This document shows, in pieces, positions 46,321 through 58,725 of a DNA stretch of 64,000 bases. The position numbers were made by a program, and so were the translations under genes. The stretch lies in NCBI RefSeq assembly GCF_000247695.1, contig NW_004624730.1, positions 31,640,926 to 31,704,925 of the forward strand. The letters are read 5' to 3'. The first letter of the stretch is position 1; each line of letters opens with the position of its first letter. The notes beneath the pieces were generated by a model. That model was not told the DNA's origin and searched no databases. It was given only the letters and a program-made list of their open reading frames with translations. Source of the DNA: Heterocephalus glaber. Taxonomy: Eukaryota > Chordata > Mammalia > Rodentia > Bathyergidae.

Positions 46321-46640
46321 TTTAGTTGACATCATCTTAACGGAGTGATAAAAGTGAAAATCCTTAATAATGGGACACACTGAAATCATCTGATAGGCAG
46401 TAATGGGAAAAACCAAGTGTTATTTCAGTGATATTTCTGCCAGTGGTGTATAACCTAAGTCTAATCATGAGGAAACAGATAAACCAAAGTTCAAGAACAT
46501 TCCACAAAATAACTAGTTGGTGATCTTCAAAACTGTGGATATCATGAAAGTGGAAAAAAGACTGAAAAATTGTTCTGAAAGCAGGAGACTAAAGAGATAC
46601 AGCAACTAAATGCAACACACAATCATGAAACTGATCCTTC
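46321..46640 (+). mobile_element. Old L1M 3' UTR-type remnant
   Basis: 'gaacattccacaaaataact' then 'ggtgatcttcaaaactgtgg' and 'ggagactaaagagatacagc' 'aactaaatgcaa' match a common old L1 3'-end sequence. Probably the same element as 45700-46320, which would again lack ORF2. Confidence 0.55.
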
Positions 46641-48440
46641 TGCAATAAAAGATAATTTTTTTACAACTGACAAAACTGGAATGAATACATGTATCAGTTT
46701 CCCAAAATGAACAGCATTATTCTGAAATACAAACACAAAATAATAAAAAAAATTGTAAAGCTTGAATGAAGTCTGAGGTTTAGATGATAACAATGTATCA
46801 GGAAAGACATATTAAAATACTCAGAAGAGATAGGGCATTATATCTACAAAATTTTTCTTAAATGGTCCAGAAAATAAAAGTTTGTTGTACTTGCAACTTT
46901 TCCAAAAGTTTGTGATTGTTCTTTTAAAAATTTAACTTCCTGTATGAGGCACATTTTGAGATATAGTACAAAGTATCAACCTCTGAAGGATATAAGACCT
47001 TTGTCCAAGGACTTAATAACCAAGCAAAGAAGTTGAGACACATATGCAAACACATACATACCTGTTAAACAAAATTGACCCAAGTCAAATTTTAATAGAA
47101 ATTTCTAACAGAGTTTTTACCACCTATACATAACACCATCTACTCAGGAAAGCTCAAACCCCTTAAAAAAAGCAAGTGTCCTGCCTTGATTCAATGTATT
47201 TACACTGCTGGCTTTATGTAGAATTCTTTATGCATAAATCTAATCCCTGGTACCTGCCTAGGGTGGAATTGAAGATAGTTTTTTCCACTGGCTGCAAAAA
47301 GTACATTTGTAGAGGAATTTTTTAATAAAGAAAAATGGAGCTCCAAAAACAAATAAAGGACTCTGTTTTACACCCACCCTACCTGGTTCCAGATAAAGTA
47401 GATTTGTTTTAGCGTGTATAATCTGGAGAGCAATCATCCCATAGAGAATTATTTTCTAAGAGAGAAAGAGCACCCAAAGTAAATGTGTTAGGAGGTTTTT
47501 TGAGTCCTTATAAAGTAGCAGAATGAAATGATCACTAGAGGGCACAGCTGGGTTATTCTCAGACATGTCTACAGAAGGAAATGTCCTCAATTTTATATCT
47601 AAAAGGGATCTATACCAGCACTTCACCCTTGAAATACAATACATAAATGAGTTCATTTCCAGAAAGATGCAATTATTTGCCTGATACAAATGATTTAGTG
47701 GTAGTGGAAAAAAATGTTCCTAAATTAAGACATTCTCTCATTTCTGGATTTCAAGATCATTTATATTTTTCTTCTGGTTCTAAGAGCATAGATATTATAT
47801 TGTAACACTTATAATTGAATAATAATATCTACTCATTTTTAAGTTCCACCTCATTGCTTTTGTTTGTTTTGGTTTTTCCTAACTGCTAGTCAGCACTGCA
47901 GACATTATTGCCTTGCTGGTATCTTTCCATTTGCTTTAACTCTCAACTTTTTAATAGGAACTAAACTTGAAAAATGACCCCCCAAAAACCTCAGAAAAAA
48001 TCACTTCTATACTATACTTACTACTGAATGGTGGTGCATTGAAATCTCAGTACTTTTAATATTCTGTAGAATTTCCTGTTTTCAACTAGGTCTCCTGTTC
48101 TGTTTATCAAGCAATAATAATTAAGAGTTTTCATAATAGCTCCTGCCACTTTCAGCAACCTGTGGTGTGGATGTGTGGAGAATGGGCTATAGACCGGCCC
48201 CCTATCAAGGCTATGTATCCTATGGCCACCCACCCAGCACCTCTCTCCACCCCTACAAACACTCTCTCACATACACCTTTCTTAGTTCCTTCCCAAAAAT
48301 AACCCAACCCAAAACACTTGAGCACCTGAGCAATACAGCAAGGGAGAGGAAAAAAGTTAAATATAAGTAAAAGAAAAAGATATACATATAAGAACTTTGT
48401 AATCTAGTTAGAAAGACAAACCATAAAACGGGGAAATGTG
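46641..48440. other. Unassigned intergenic sequence (1.8 kb)
   Basis: AT-rich; no gene or nameable repeat. Minus-strand frames at 47456-47689 and 48021-48233 show no motif. Confidence 0.45.
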
Positions 48441-48530
48441 GCCAGGCCATAGCTCAGTGATACAATGCTTGTCTACCATGCATGAGGTTCTGGGTTTCAT
48501 CCTCAGCACCCCCCCACACACACATATATA
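48441..48530 (+). mobile_element. Classic ID-type SINE (older variant) with CA tail
   Basis: 'gccaggccatagctcagtga' 'tacaatgcttgtct' and 'ggttctgggtttcatcctca' follow the classical ID layout. The tail has turned into a C run plus CA/TA repeat. Confidence 0.75.
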
Positions 48531-48689
48531 CATGTGCAAATGTTAATACCAAGCTATTTAACTGACAATAAAAATTATGAGTTACGTAGCCTGTGTCATA
48601 AAATTCTTCAGAACAGCATCATTTAAAAATTTTTTGACTCATTGTAACTTCAAGTGCTAAAATAGATTTTAGCATGACATTTAGATGTG

Positions 48690-48890
48690 GCATCTTTGAG
48701 AATTCTAAAGACCTGGATTAGAATATGAGTTTTTCCACCTACTGTATGAATTTAGTCACTCCTGATTTCTCTACAATTCAGATTCCTCATCTGTAAAATG
48801 GAAAAAGTAGTGCTTACTATTTAGAGTTAACATAAGGACTATATTTTCTGGGCTGATACAGAAAGTAGTTAGCTATAATAGACTATTACT
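48690..48890 (+). mobile_element. MIR SINE
   Basis: 'aaagacctggattagaatat' and 'gattcctcatctgtaaaatg' are the MIR core on the plus strand. The best preserved MIR in the window. Confidence 0.85.
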
Positions 48891-49165
48891 TCAGAATAAT
48901 GTGTAAAACTTATGGCAAAAAAATTTTATTAGAGAAACATCACTGCAGCTATGTATAAGGTATTGTGCTAATCAATACATATAGATCACATAGTCATTGC
49001 TCTAAATGAGCTTACTGAGTAACATTAATAGTAACATTAGTGTTGCAAATATTCAACAGTGTATCTACCATATAAATATATATAAACAAAAGCACATGAA
49101 AAGGAGGCTACTCTCAAAATTTTAACCTTCAGCAGTGCATATCAAACTTAAACGCCATTCACAGG
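48891..49165. other. Unassigned AT-rich sequence
   Basis: No gene or named repeat. Confidence 0.4.
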
Positions 49166-49167
49166 TA

Positions 49168-49366
49168 TAGTCATGAGTTGTTTAATGATAAGAATATGTT
49201 TTGAGATGTGTTGTTAAGTGCTTCTTCTTGTGTGAACATCTTGGAGAGCACTCACACAAATTTATATAGTATAGCCTACCACACACCCAATGTGATAGTG
49301 GCATAGCCACTATCACATTGAGCAGTCCACTATTGACCAAAATCATTGCTATACAGTGCATGAGTG
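49168..49366 (+). mobile_element. Small Tigger/MER2-like DNA transposon (MITE)
   Basis: Left end 'tagtcatgagttgtttaatg' and right end 'cattgctatacagtgcatga' 'gtg' form decayed inverted repeats. 'atagtatagcctaccacaca' matches the internal sequence of this Tigger-related family. TA lies at both edges (49166-49167 and 49367-49368). 199 bp, no coding capacity. Confidence 0.75.
49288..49320. repeat. Perfect 15-bp inverted repeat, 3-base loop
   Basis: 'caatgtgatagtggc' (49288-49302), loop 'ata', then its exact reverse complement (49306-49320). It lies near the centre of the Tigger-like element and would form a strong hairpin or cruciform. Confidence 0.97.
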
Positions 49367-49368
49367 TA

Positions 49369-50938
49369 TACAATATTAACTAGTTACTGCACCATGTTAA
49401 AAGATTTTGCAGTGGGGGTACAAACAGTGCTGCGGGAGCCTGGAAACCCATAGCAAATTTTGACAGTCTTCAGTGTGAATAAGGATTCACCAGTCAGGAA
49501 ACATGGGGGAAATTTTTCAGGTTGACATCATGAATATGAGCTTTGGGTAGGATAAAGCTGTGTTGAAATTTTAGGTCCATCGCTTTCTAGCTATGTAACC
49601 TCTGTTTCTTCATGTCTGTTCGTGGAAATACTACTGTTCACCCCAGGGGTACTTGAGGATTTTTTTCTTTTTCTTTTAACAAAATGAGCTAATATTCATT
49701 AGTTCAGCTAGTTCCCTTACTTTAGGTTGTTTTCTCATTGCAGGAGGTTGCTCCTGACTGGATCCTTTACATGCACTGGGCCAGCAAAAAACATAAGGTT
49801 ACTGGAGTTTTAATTCATTTTATTACTGCTCAAAAATTTGTCTGTAGTTTATGCCTGGATTTTAGCCCCTTATAACTACCCACATTATATGGATTTGTGG
49901 GACCTGATGTCTATATGGTCTTCACATACTTTATCTGGTTCTCAACTATTACTAGCTGTCTATAGTAGACATTCTTGGTTTTATACACTCACATTTCCCC
50001 ACTTTTCACTTTCCTTACTACTTATAGCAGCACCCTGCTTTTCATTAGTAATCCCATATTGTCTCATTCCTATGGTTCTGGAGACTCTGGTCGGTCACAG
50101 CAATTTATCCCCTTGGCTGGAACCGCTTCATCCAGGATAAAGTACCATGTGAGTCAAAGAGATCCAGGTCCAAGAATTTTGTTGGAATTTGGCAGGAGAA
50201 ACTTCCTCTTCCTTTTGGACTTGGAGCTGAAATTGCCAGAGGCCAAAATTAAGGAAGCATCTGGCTGAGAGTAAAGCCAGTACTGTAAAGTATAACTAAA
50301 AATTAATAACAAAAAATAGCTTTTTGAGGACTTTTTGAGCACCTGGATCCAACAATGCTTGAACAAATGTATCTACTGTTCAATCTTTCAGTATGTGAAC
50401 CCATAAATTCTCTTTTTTTCTTAAGCTTGGTTTTGGTTTTCTAAGACTTGCAACTGAAATAGTATTGATATTACTGAAGTTTGTTGGCCGATTCAGTCTT
50501 CTGACTCATTGAGTATTGGCTGCCTCCTTAACCCAAAATTATAGCTTTACTGACAGCCATGACAACTGAGTTTATTATAAAGCATGGAATAAACTCACCT
50601 GCTTTCTTAGATCTACTACATTAACAATAATTGTGGAAATTTCTCCTGTGCCTATGAACTATTTCCACACTCCAAATCATGTAGTAAGATCCAAATAAAT
50701 TGAACCCATCACTTCCCTACCACTTCTGAAGGGCACCGCTTTAATCCACTTCCTCTTAGGATCATAATGCTACTTCTATTACTATTAGTAGTAGTAATAG
50801 GAGCAAGACTATATGCTATAGAACTATACCATTTGTAGGTTGTGTTTAATGGACTTCAATCATCATTTTACAAATATCACAGTAGAGCAGAATGAAATAG
50901 AACAGAGTAGGTTGGACTAGTATGGAATAAAAAAATAC
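49369..50938. other. Unassigned sequence with a possible MIR
   Basis: 49555-49640 ('atcgctttctagctatgtaa' 'cctctgtttcttcatg') looks like a plus-strand MIR core. The rest is unrecognised. Overlapping frames near 49838-50268 on the plus strand have no motif. Confidence 0.45.
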
Positions 50939-50954
50939 TAGAATGTATCCAATA

Positions 50955-51770
50955 CATATTTTATAGAAGATGAGTACAAATGACCAATAAATACATGAAG
51001 AAATGTTCAACATCACTAGTCATTAGAAAAATGCAAATTAAAACAAAACTGAGATTCCATTTTACCTCACAAAGAATGGCCATCATCAAGAAATTAAATG
51101 ATAACAAAGGCCAGAAAGGCTATGGAGCAGAAGGAACCCTTTTACATTGTTGGTGGGCTATGAACTAGTACAACCACTATGGAAATCAGTATGGAGGGTC
51201 CTCAAAAAATTGAAACTAGAAATTCTATTTGACCCAGCTATCCCCCTTCTCAGTATATTGCCATAAGAGTTAAAGACACCATGTTACAATGATACACACA
51301 TATCTATGTTTATAGCAGCACAGTTCATAATAGCTAAATTTTGGAAGCAGCCTATCTGTCCATCAGCAAATGAATGGACAAACAGAATGTGGTACTTACA
51401 CACAATGAAGTACTACTGTGCCATAAAGAAGATAAACTTTTGAGTCATTTGTAAGAAAATGGATGTACCTCGAGACCATAATATTATGTGAAATTAATCA
51501 GACATATAACCTTAAATATAGTATGGTTTTTAATATGAGAAACTCAAATTATAAATAAAGAGCAAAATAAAAGATAGATAACAAGAAGTAGGGAGATAGG
51601 TCTTTCTTCAAGGGGAAGAGGATCAAGAGATGGAGGCAGGGAGGGAAGGGAGAGCAAAGGGATGAAAAAAGGAAGGAATACGTGTTACGTACATGTGCCA
51701 ACTCCACACCAGGAGTGTAAACATTGTGTACTGCACACATGTACTAATAAAAAGTTCTAATTAAACATAA
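50955..51770 (+). mobile_element. L1 3' end (second, older subfamily), plus strand
   Basis: ORF2-end landmarks 'gaagaaatgttcaacatcac', 'cattgttggtgggctatgaa' and 'cagtatggagggtcctcaaa', then a 3' UTR that differs from the L1s at 611 and 27185 and resembles the antisense copy at 58115-58725. Ends 'gtactaataaaaagttctaa'. Target duplication of 16 bp with one mismatch ('tagaatgtatccaata' at 50939-50954; 'tagaatgtatgcaata' at 51771-51786). Confidence 0.92.
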
Positions 51771-51786
51771 TAGAATGTATGCAATA

Positions 51787-52189
51787 AAGTAAGAACACTT
51801 GTTTGCAATTTTTAATTTATATTGATTGCTTACATATATATCTAAATACTGATTTCCAATATGAAGCACATTTTTTAATGTGTGTGTTGTGATAAAAGAA
51901 ATAACCTCTCCAAAGTAGATAGTATATAACAGAGCCAACTCCATCTAAGCACAAGACTGTCAGGTCATTGTGAAAACCATATGACATTTATAGATAGGAA
52001 ATTAGAGTTCAGAGAGGTTAATGTAAGGAAAATGACAATAGCTACCATATAGAATTGTAAGGATTAACTCAAGTAATGTGACTGTAGGACACAGAGTGGA
52101 ACACAACAAAAGGTAATTAACATTAAACAATTTTGGAAATAATAATATAACTATATTAAGAACAGTTTCTCTTCCTCTGCATACTTTTT
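51787..52189. other. Unassigned AT-rich sequence, weak MIR-like stretch
   Basis: 'gataggaaattagagttcag' 'agaggttaatg' at about 51993-52024 resembles part of a minus-strand MIR. Nothing else is recognisable. Confidence 0.4.
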
Positions 52190-52420
52190 TCATGACAGCA
52201 CTAAATGGCTGCAATGTATTCCTCTGTATTTATAACTACTTCTTTGCTTACCCAATCTTACACTGTGAGACATTTAGGTTGTTTCGGTCTTTTTACTATT
52301 TATCACAAAAATTAATATCTTGTGGAAAATTTTATATAGAAATATTTCTGCTGTGGGACAAATTCTGGGAAAGAGACTAAATTAAAAGGCATACACCTTA
52401 GAAAATTTCAACTTTACAGT
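52190..52420 (-). mobile_element. Old L1M 3' end, minus strand
   Basis: 'aaatggctgcaatgtattcc' 'tctgtatt' and 'gagacatttaggttgtttcg' are antisense L1M landmarks. Short and diverged. Confidence 0.5.
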
Positions 52421-55050
52421 CTAAAACAATTTATACTTTTTTCTAATAGTTGTTCTAAATCTGGCATCTATAAAATTGGGTATTATTTATCAGTAGTTTT
52501 GTAACAACTTAAAAATCCATTTGTAGGGCAATTCATGATAAGACTAGTAAATGTCAAAGGTAGCTATGTAACAACCTCATCAAAACATCCCTGTGTCTGA
52601 CCTCCAGCTCTCCTTCACCTCTTGTACCTGACCTCAATTTAGTTTTAAATTTCTCTTTAGGGCCCTTCTAGTTTCCTCCCATAGATAGCTACCCTTACTA
52701 TCAGATGTACACTTCTGGACTGCATACAGGTTTATCTCCTGAATGTAGAGAAATAGAAATTGGGGAGGACCCTGCTTTATTTTCCTACCATAGTGATACT
52801 GGGGTGCAACAATACTGATTGCTTGTTTTAAAAGACTCTAAAAGATATTATTTGTAAATGCTCAATACTCTTTTCCATCCCCATTGTTTCAACATCATTC
52901 CTCTCCTTTCTCATGCCTTTCTTTCAGGAAATGCCCCCAATTCTTTGTAGTCCTACTGAGAGCACTATTTTATTAATTCCTCCTTCTCCCTGATAGGTGG
53001 AAACAAGATCCAATCCTGACTTACAATAGTATCAAATTCTTCTGGACATAGAAATTAACCCAAGGAGAAGACACAGGGCACAAGAAGAGTCAATCAGAGT
53101 CTCTCTGAGACTAATTTACAAATTTTGGGAGAAGGAACTACTCTCTAGGTAGTTACAAAATTGTGAATATGGAGCATGGTGCTACTGGCAACCATATTCC
53201 TCAGCTGCGTCGAGGCAGTTGTTCACTTGAGAAGAGAAGGAAATCAACACAGCAAGATAATAAAGAAAGCAGAGAGAGAGAAAGACTTGATGACATCATC
53301 GAACCCTGCATCCAGCAGGGCTTGAAGTCAGTGTGACTTCCGTGGGAAACAAAATTGTTTTGGAAAAGAGACGGGGAAACTTTGATTGTTTTTTCACTTA
53401 TAGTAATTAAAAAAGCCTTGACTGACACCATTGGGAAATAAGTAGCATTAATAAAATGTATCTTGAGTTCTGAAAGGGAGGCATATAGTAACAAAATGTA
53501 TGGTAATAGGGCCAGAATCAGGTTGTGTTATAAAAACATGAAAATAATGGTGGTTTCAAAATGCCACCAAGAAAGTTATTCCTTTTCAAAGGTGCCAAAA
53601 TGAATTTAAATAATAGATTTAAAGTGAAGAGGCCTAACCATCATCTCAATTCTACCTCTAGACAGGTATACAACTTGACCACCTTATGTCACTTCTTTGG
53701 GATTTCATTTCTTCATTTGTAAACAAGTATGCAGGATGGTTTAATTATAGTTATCTGCTATAGCTCAAAAAAACTAGCTAGCATGTCATCTGTCATCATG
53801 GTCTAATTTGTTCAAGAAATGCTAGCTGATGATTGGCCTTGGCCTGGGTCTAAGGCTTAGATCTGCTGAAGTGGGAAAGGGAGCTATTACATTGGATATG
53901 GAATTGAGATCTCTCCACTCAAAATACGTTGTTATTATACTAGACAAAGACAGGAATAGATACCAAAGAACACAATTATTTTAACATACAGTGATTTTAG
54001 AAGGCATTTGTGTTGGGCCAAAAATAACTACCTTGTAGAACAACGAAGCCACTGAATTGACTTCATAAAATTAATCTAGATTGAGTGAATAAACCTTGAT
54101 TTACCACCTTCCCTTCTGAATGTCTAATTCTCTCTGGAATAACTGTTCAGATAAAGGTCACCAACTGTTAGGACATAGATAGGTTTTGTTGGAACCACAT
54201 CTTTTTGATCCACCAAGTATTTTCAAAATTTTACTTAAAATTTTTGCTTAAAAAATTTGGAAATTTTGCATTAAAAAATCTCGATTTCGGGTTTCTCTTG
54301 AACCAGAAGCTCTCACTGGTAGTGCTGATCACATATACTCACTTGGCAACAACAGACTGGAGCTGAGTAGCAGTTGTTTCATTCAGACAAGACTGCTTTT
54401 TCCAAATTTCCACAGACCTCCTGGGACCATGGTGCACACAGAGGTTACCACCTGCCCCCTGTAGATTAGTTAGCTTGAGACCATTTTTTAGAATTTGCTT
54501 ACGAACGTGCCCACTCACTATGTGCATGCACTCAATATGGTAACAAATGACCTTAAGTAGCACTGGCCCTGGCCTCCACATGGCAAAAAAAAGAAAGAAA
54601 GGAAGAAAAAGAAGAAACTGCAAAATATGGCCAAGAAATAACTGCATAGTCAAGAGCAACTTTCCAGAAATTACATCTGCAGAATTAACTGAATACTCAA
54701 TCTTGCACATAAAACTACAGAAAATTTCTCTAATAAAGAGATTCAAAGGTTTAATAAGTTGTTTTTTTTTTAAACTGGAAAATTCTATCCTGGGCTCACT
54801 AAGTATAACTAGAAAAAAACTCAATAGTCAAGTAAGAGAATAAAAGTCTAAAAGAAAGAGGTATTCTGAAAAATCCACGATAAGTATTCCAGAAAGAAAA
54901 TTCACTCAAGAAACAAACAAAATTATAGTTCATAGTTTTCTAAGAGTGAAAAGAACATTGTTGCTATTAAATGAGTACATTTGAAGGTCAGAAAAAAATT
55001 TAACAGATGGAAGAGTAACTATCAAATTATCTGTTTTAAAGTCAGGTTGA
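52421..55050. other. Unassigned intergenic sequence (2.6 kb)
   Basis: A possible MIR lies at 53640-53750 ('ttgggatttcatttcttcat' 'ttgtaaa'). 54180-54590 looks repeat-like and may be a decayed DNA transposon. 54590-54960 is A-rich and may be L1/HAL1-derived. The 161-codon minus-strand frame at 54339-54824 runs across these two repeat-like segments and has no protein motif. Confidence 0.45.
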
Positions 55051-55142
55051 GCCAGGGATTTAGCTCAGTGGTTCCGCCGCCTACCTCGGAAGCTCAATGT
55101 CCGGAATTCAATCCCTGGTATCAACAACAACAACAACAAAAA
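55051..55142 (+). mobile_element. ID-like tRNA-derived SINE
   Basis: 'gccagggatttagctcagtg' with B box 'gaattcaatccctgg' and a CAA-repeat tail. The flanks share 'gtcaggtt' (55041-55048 and 55144-55151). Confidence 0.92.
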
Positions 55143-55799
55143 GGTCAGGTTTCTCGAGCTGTATTTTTCAGAGTACAGACTCCTTTTTATGTGTATAGTT
55201 GCCTTGAAATTTGACAAACGTACAGTATATAACCACCGCCACTACAATAAAGAATATTTCTAACACTCCAAACTGTTCCCTCCATCCCTACGTATTTAAT
55301 CCTCTTTCATATCCAGACCCCTAGGAGCCATTTATCATCTTTCTATCACTATAATTTTGTCTTCATCGCAGTTCAGATACTTTTAATTTTGACTTCTTTC
55401 ATTTAGTATAATGATTTTGAGATTTACCCATTTTTTGCATATATAAATAGTTTGTTCTATTTCATTGTATGAATACACTGTAATTCGCTTATTCATTTAC
55501 CAGTTGATAGAAAATTTTTAATTGTTTCCAATTGGCACCACTATGAATAAAGCTTTTATAAACATTTCGGCACAAGTCTTCACAGGAATTTTTTTTTCAT
55601 TTCTCTTGATTAGATGTGATACTGTTGGGTCGCAAAGTGTGTATTGAACCTTATAAAAAATTGTCAAATAGTTTTCCACCAACAATTGATGCAACAATTG
55701 GTAAGAGTTTCAGTTGCCCATAACCTTGCCAATCCTTGGTATTGTCAGGCTCTATGAGTTTAGCAATTCCGGAGGTGAACAACAATATCTCGTTGTGGG

Positions 55800-55890
55800 T
55801 TTTTTTGTTTTTTGTTTTTGGTACCTGGGATCAAACTCCGGACCTTGCGCTTGCAAGGCAGGCGGCAGCACCACTGAGCTAAATCCCTGG
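55800..55890 (-). mobile_element. ID-like tRNA-derived SINE, minus strand
   Basis: T/G-rich reversed tail, 'ggtacctgggatcaaactcc', ending 'gagctaaatccctgg'. Inserted in antisense L1M. Confidence 0.93.
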
Positions 55891-56002
55891 ATAATTGTGG
55901 TTTTAATTTGTATTTCCCTATGGCTGATGGTGTAGAACAATTTTTCGTGTGTTTATTTTGATTCTCTATATCTTTTTGATTGTTTGGTCAAATTAGTTGT
56001 CT

Positions 56003-56090
56003 TTTTTTTTTTTTTTGGTACCGGGGATGAAACTAGGGTCCTTGTGCTTGCGCAGCAGGCAGCAAAACCACTGAGCTAAATCCCCGGCCC
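56003..56090 (-). mobile_element. ID-like tRNA-derived SINE, minus strand
   Basis: T run, 'ggtaccggggatgaaactag', ending 'gagctaaatccccggccc'. Perfect 10-bp target duplication 'ttagttgtct' at 55993-56002 and 56091-56100. Confidence 0.95.
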
Positions 56091-56159
56091 TTAGTTGTCT
56101 ATTTTAAAAATTAAAATACCTTTGTATTTTGAATACTATATATCCTGGATGTTTTGCAA

Positions 56160-56193
<34 letters not shown>
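56160..56193. repeat. (TA)n(TG)n microsatellite
   Basis: A short TA run passes into about 12 TG units. Confidence 0.94.
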
Positions 56194-56934
56194 ACAATTG
56201 GATGATAGAAACAGTTTTTATAGATTCAAAAACAAACAAATATTAAAACATGGCAGTTGTAATGAAAAACCTAACACTGTGTAACAGAAAAAGAACTAGG
56301 GATTTAAACAGTTGTTGAAGAAAATCCCCCAGGTCTTAGAGCAGGACAAAGACCTGAAAGAAGAACAAAAGATAAGAACGTTAGATTTATAATTGAATAA
56401 ATAGAAGGAAATACTCCAGAATGCCAAAAACAAGTCATTCTTCAAAACAAAAGGACACACAAAGTACTGGGAAAATTAAATTAATTTCAAGAGTGAAAAA
56501 AAAACATTTTAAAAAGCAGATTAATTCATGAAGGAAAAGAAATTAGAAAACATATTGGCTTCAGATGTATCTTCTGCAACTCAAAATGAAAAAAGTACTT
56601 TTACAGCTATGTTTTTCAAACACTGGTGTCTTAGTGAATCATAAAATCAATTTTAGTGGATTGTTACCAGCATTTATTTTAAGTCCAGAAGAACAAAATA
56701 AAATTGCAATATAAAAGTATCTGGCATATGTTAAGCATAAATAAATTTGGAGTGTGTGTGTGTGTATACATAAGCGAATGATTTTAAAACGATAGGGCTG
56801 AATTATTACTAAAATAAATGCAATAGCAATTGCATCTGTCAAGGTTCTAGTCTGTAATAGCAGAAATTAAGTTAATTTAACTCAGGTGAATTTGAATAGT
56901 AAAAACCGATTGAACATATGCTTGGGGCTATATT
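56194..56934. other. Unassigned A-rich sequence, possibly HAL1/L1-derived
   Basis: 56280-56520 is A-rich in the style of L1/HAL1 ORF1 ('gttgttgaagaaaatccccc', 'gacctgaaagaagaacaaaa'), but too decayed for a firm call. Confidence 0.4.
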
Positions 56935-57330
56935 GTTTATCTATTGCTTTATAACAAATTACCCCAAAACATGGTGATATAAAATTAGATTTGTTATTGC
57001 ACAGTTTATGTGAAGACATAAGTGACGAATCCTCTGGCTCTGCGTCTCTCAAAGATTGCCATCCTTTTCAACTGTAGATGTCAAGGTTCCATTGCATGTC
57101 GATCATTTCCAAGCTCTCTCCAATGATCCTTGGCAGAACTCAGTGAATAATGGGCAACTATGGATTGAAAACGTCAACTCCCCAGCTGGTTCTTTGTCAT
57201 GTGGACTCATAAGGTGCAAACCACTGCAGAAGTAGCAGAGCATTGCACCTCACTTCTGGCACTGCCAACTCAGCCAGTTCTGGATTCCAGACACCTTCTA
57301 CAGCATTGCATACAAGTAATGTCTAAATAG
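56935..57330 (-). mobile_element. MLT1-like (MaLR) LTR, minus strand
   Basis: 'tataacaaattaccccaaaa' 'catggtgatataaaa' is the antisense 3' end of an MLT1-type LTR, followed by diverged LTR body ('tcctctggctctgcgtctct'). Confidence 0.55.
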
Positions 57331-58000
57331 CCACTGGCATGGTCTACAAAAATTGCAAAGGTCATAAAAATGTTTCCTTAAAGAGAACATTAAAAAATTA
57401 AAATAATTTTATTAACTCACAAACAAGCTGTGACTGTTAGGAGAAAAAATATCCTACAAGGGGAGAATTAATAGATGATCATATGTATATAATTTAAAAT
57501 TTTTATTATGGAAAATTTCAAGGATTACTAAGCAAAAAAGGAGAGTAATGTTATTCATCCTCATGCATCACCATCCAACTTTGGTAATTATCAATATTCT
57601 TGCTAATTTTGAATAACCTCTTCACACATTTTTTTCTAAGATATGTTGTAGTCTATTTCAAACAATATAAATGCTATATTAGGCTATTAAATATTAAAGA
57701 CCTACTACATAACAGGTATGTAAGCAAACATACTATGATAAAAGTTGGAACCACAGTGTTCTGTCTTACATGGTGGCACACCCTTACACTGTAGGGCACA
57801 CATCTTTTTTACATTTACTTGATCCAAATTGCTCTGCAGAGCCTATTTCTTTTCCTACCTTCAATAAAACTTTGTTGCCATTTTAAAAATTGGAATATAA
57901 TCTTCCAAGGTACATTAATAAGTTCTCAAAACACAGCATAAAATTTCACACAATAAAATTTGGGAAAAAGTATAGTAGTAACACATTTAAAAAATGTCAG
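57331..58000. other. Unassigned AT-rich sequence
   Basis: 57500-57610 and onward may be old antisense L1 ('ggaaaatttcaaggattact'), but I cannot support it. Confidence 0.4.
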
Positions 58001-58084
58001 TGCTGGGGATTTAGCTCACTGGTTCTGCCGCCTGCCTTGAAAGCGGAAGGTCCAGAGTTCGATTCCCGGTACAAAAAAAAAAAA
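58001..58084 (+). mobile_element. ID-like tRNA-derived SINE
   Basis: 'tgctggggatttagctcact', B box 'gagttcgattcccgg', A tail. The flanks share 'aaaaa(t)gtca'. Confidence 0.93.
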
Positions 58085-58114
58085 GTCATAATTAATCTAC
58101 CTTGTGCAATCTTT

Positions 58115-58725
58115 TTTCTTCCAGTTTTTATTGTACATGTCTGCAGTACATAATGATTATATTCCTTGTGTGGAGTTGGTACATGCACATAACACATCTT
58201 AACTCATTTTTTACTTCCTTTTCCTCCTTCTCTCCCCCATCCCACCATTTCTTGGTCCCCTTCCCATTTGCAAAAGATCTATTTCCCTATTTCGTATTAT
58301 TTATATTTTATTTTGCTCTTTATCTACAATTTGTGTCTCTCATATAAGAGAAACCATGCAATATTTAAGCTTGTGTATCTGATTTATTTCACTTAACATG
58401 ATTTTAAGGTGCATCCATTTTCCTACAAATGACTCAAATTTATGTTTATGGCAGGACAGTGTTTCATTGTGTATAAAACTCACATTTTTAATCTATTTAT
58501 CTGTTGATGGACATATAGACTGCTTCCAAGATTTAGCTATTATGAATTGTGCTCCTATAAAGATGGGTGTGCATATATCCGTATAATATGATGTACTGAA
58601 CATTTGGGGGGAAGATACCTAGACAGAAAATAACTGAATCAAGTAGAATTTCTAGTTTTAATTTTTTTGAGGAATCCCCATGCCAATTTCCATAGTGGTT
58701 GTACTAATTTGCATTCATAGCCTAT
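58115..58725 (-). mobile_element. L1 3' end (older subfamily), minus strand
   Basis: Starts 'tttttattgtacatgtctgc' 'agtacataatgattat', continues through a C/T-rich 3' UTR and 'gttgatggacatatagactg' to 'ccaatttccatagtggttgt'. Same subfamily as 50955-51770. Confidence 0.88.

Larger units (their letters stand above)
55152..56120 (-). mobile_element. Old L1M, minus strand, split by two SINEs
   Basis: Antisense L1M landmarks run through three blocks: 'tatatttcattg'-type sequence near 55460 ('gttctatttcattgtatgaa'), 'ccagttgatagaaaattttt' (55500), 'gatactgttgggtcgcaaag' (55617), then after the first SINE 'ggttttaatttgtatttccc' (55900). The second SINE follows at 56003. Target duplications confirm both SINEs inserted later. 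Confidence 0.75.

Noticed and set aside
49288..49320. Rho-independent terminator or microRNA hairpin
   Set aside because: There is no T tract and this is a mammalian genome. The stem is short for a pre-miRNA, so it is kept only as an inverted repeat finding.
54339..54824. 161-codon minus-strand open frame, the longest in the window
   Set aside because: It crosses repeat-like and A-rich segments, has no recognisable domain, and an open plus-strand frame overlaps it; probably chance.
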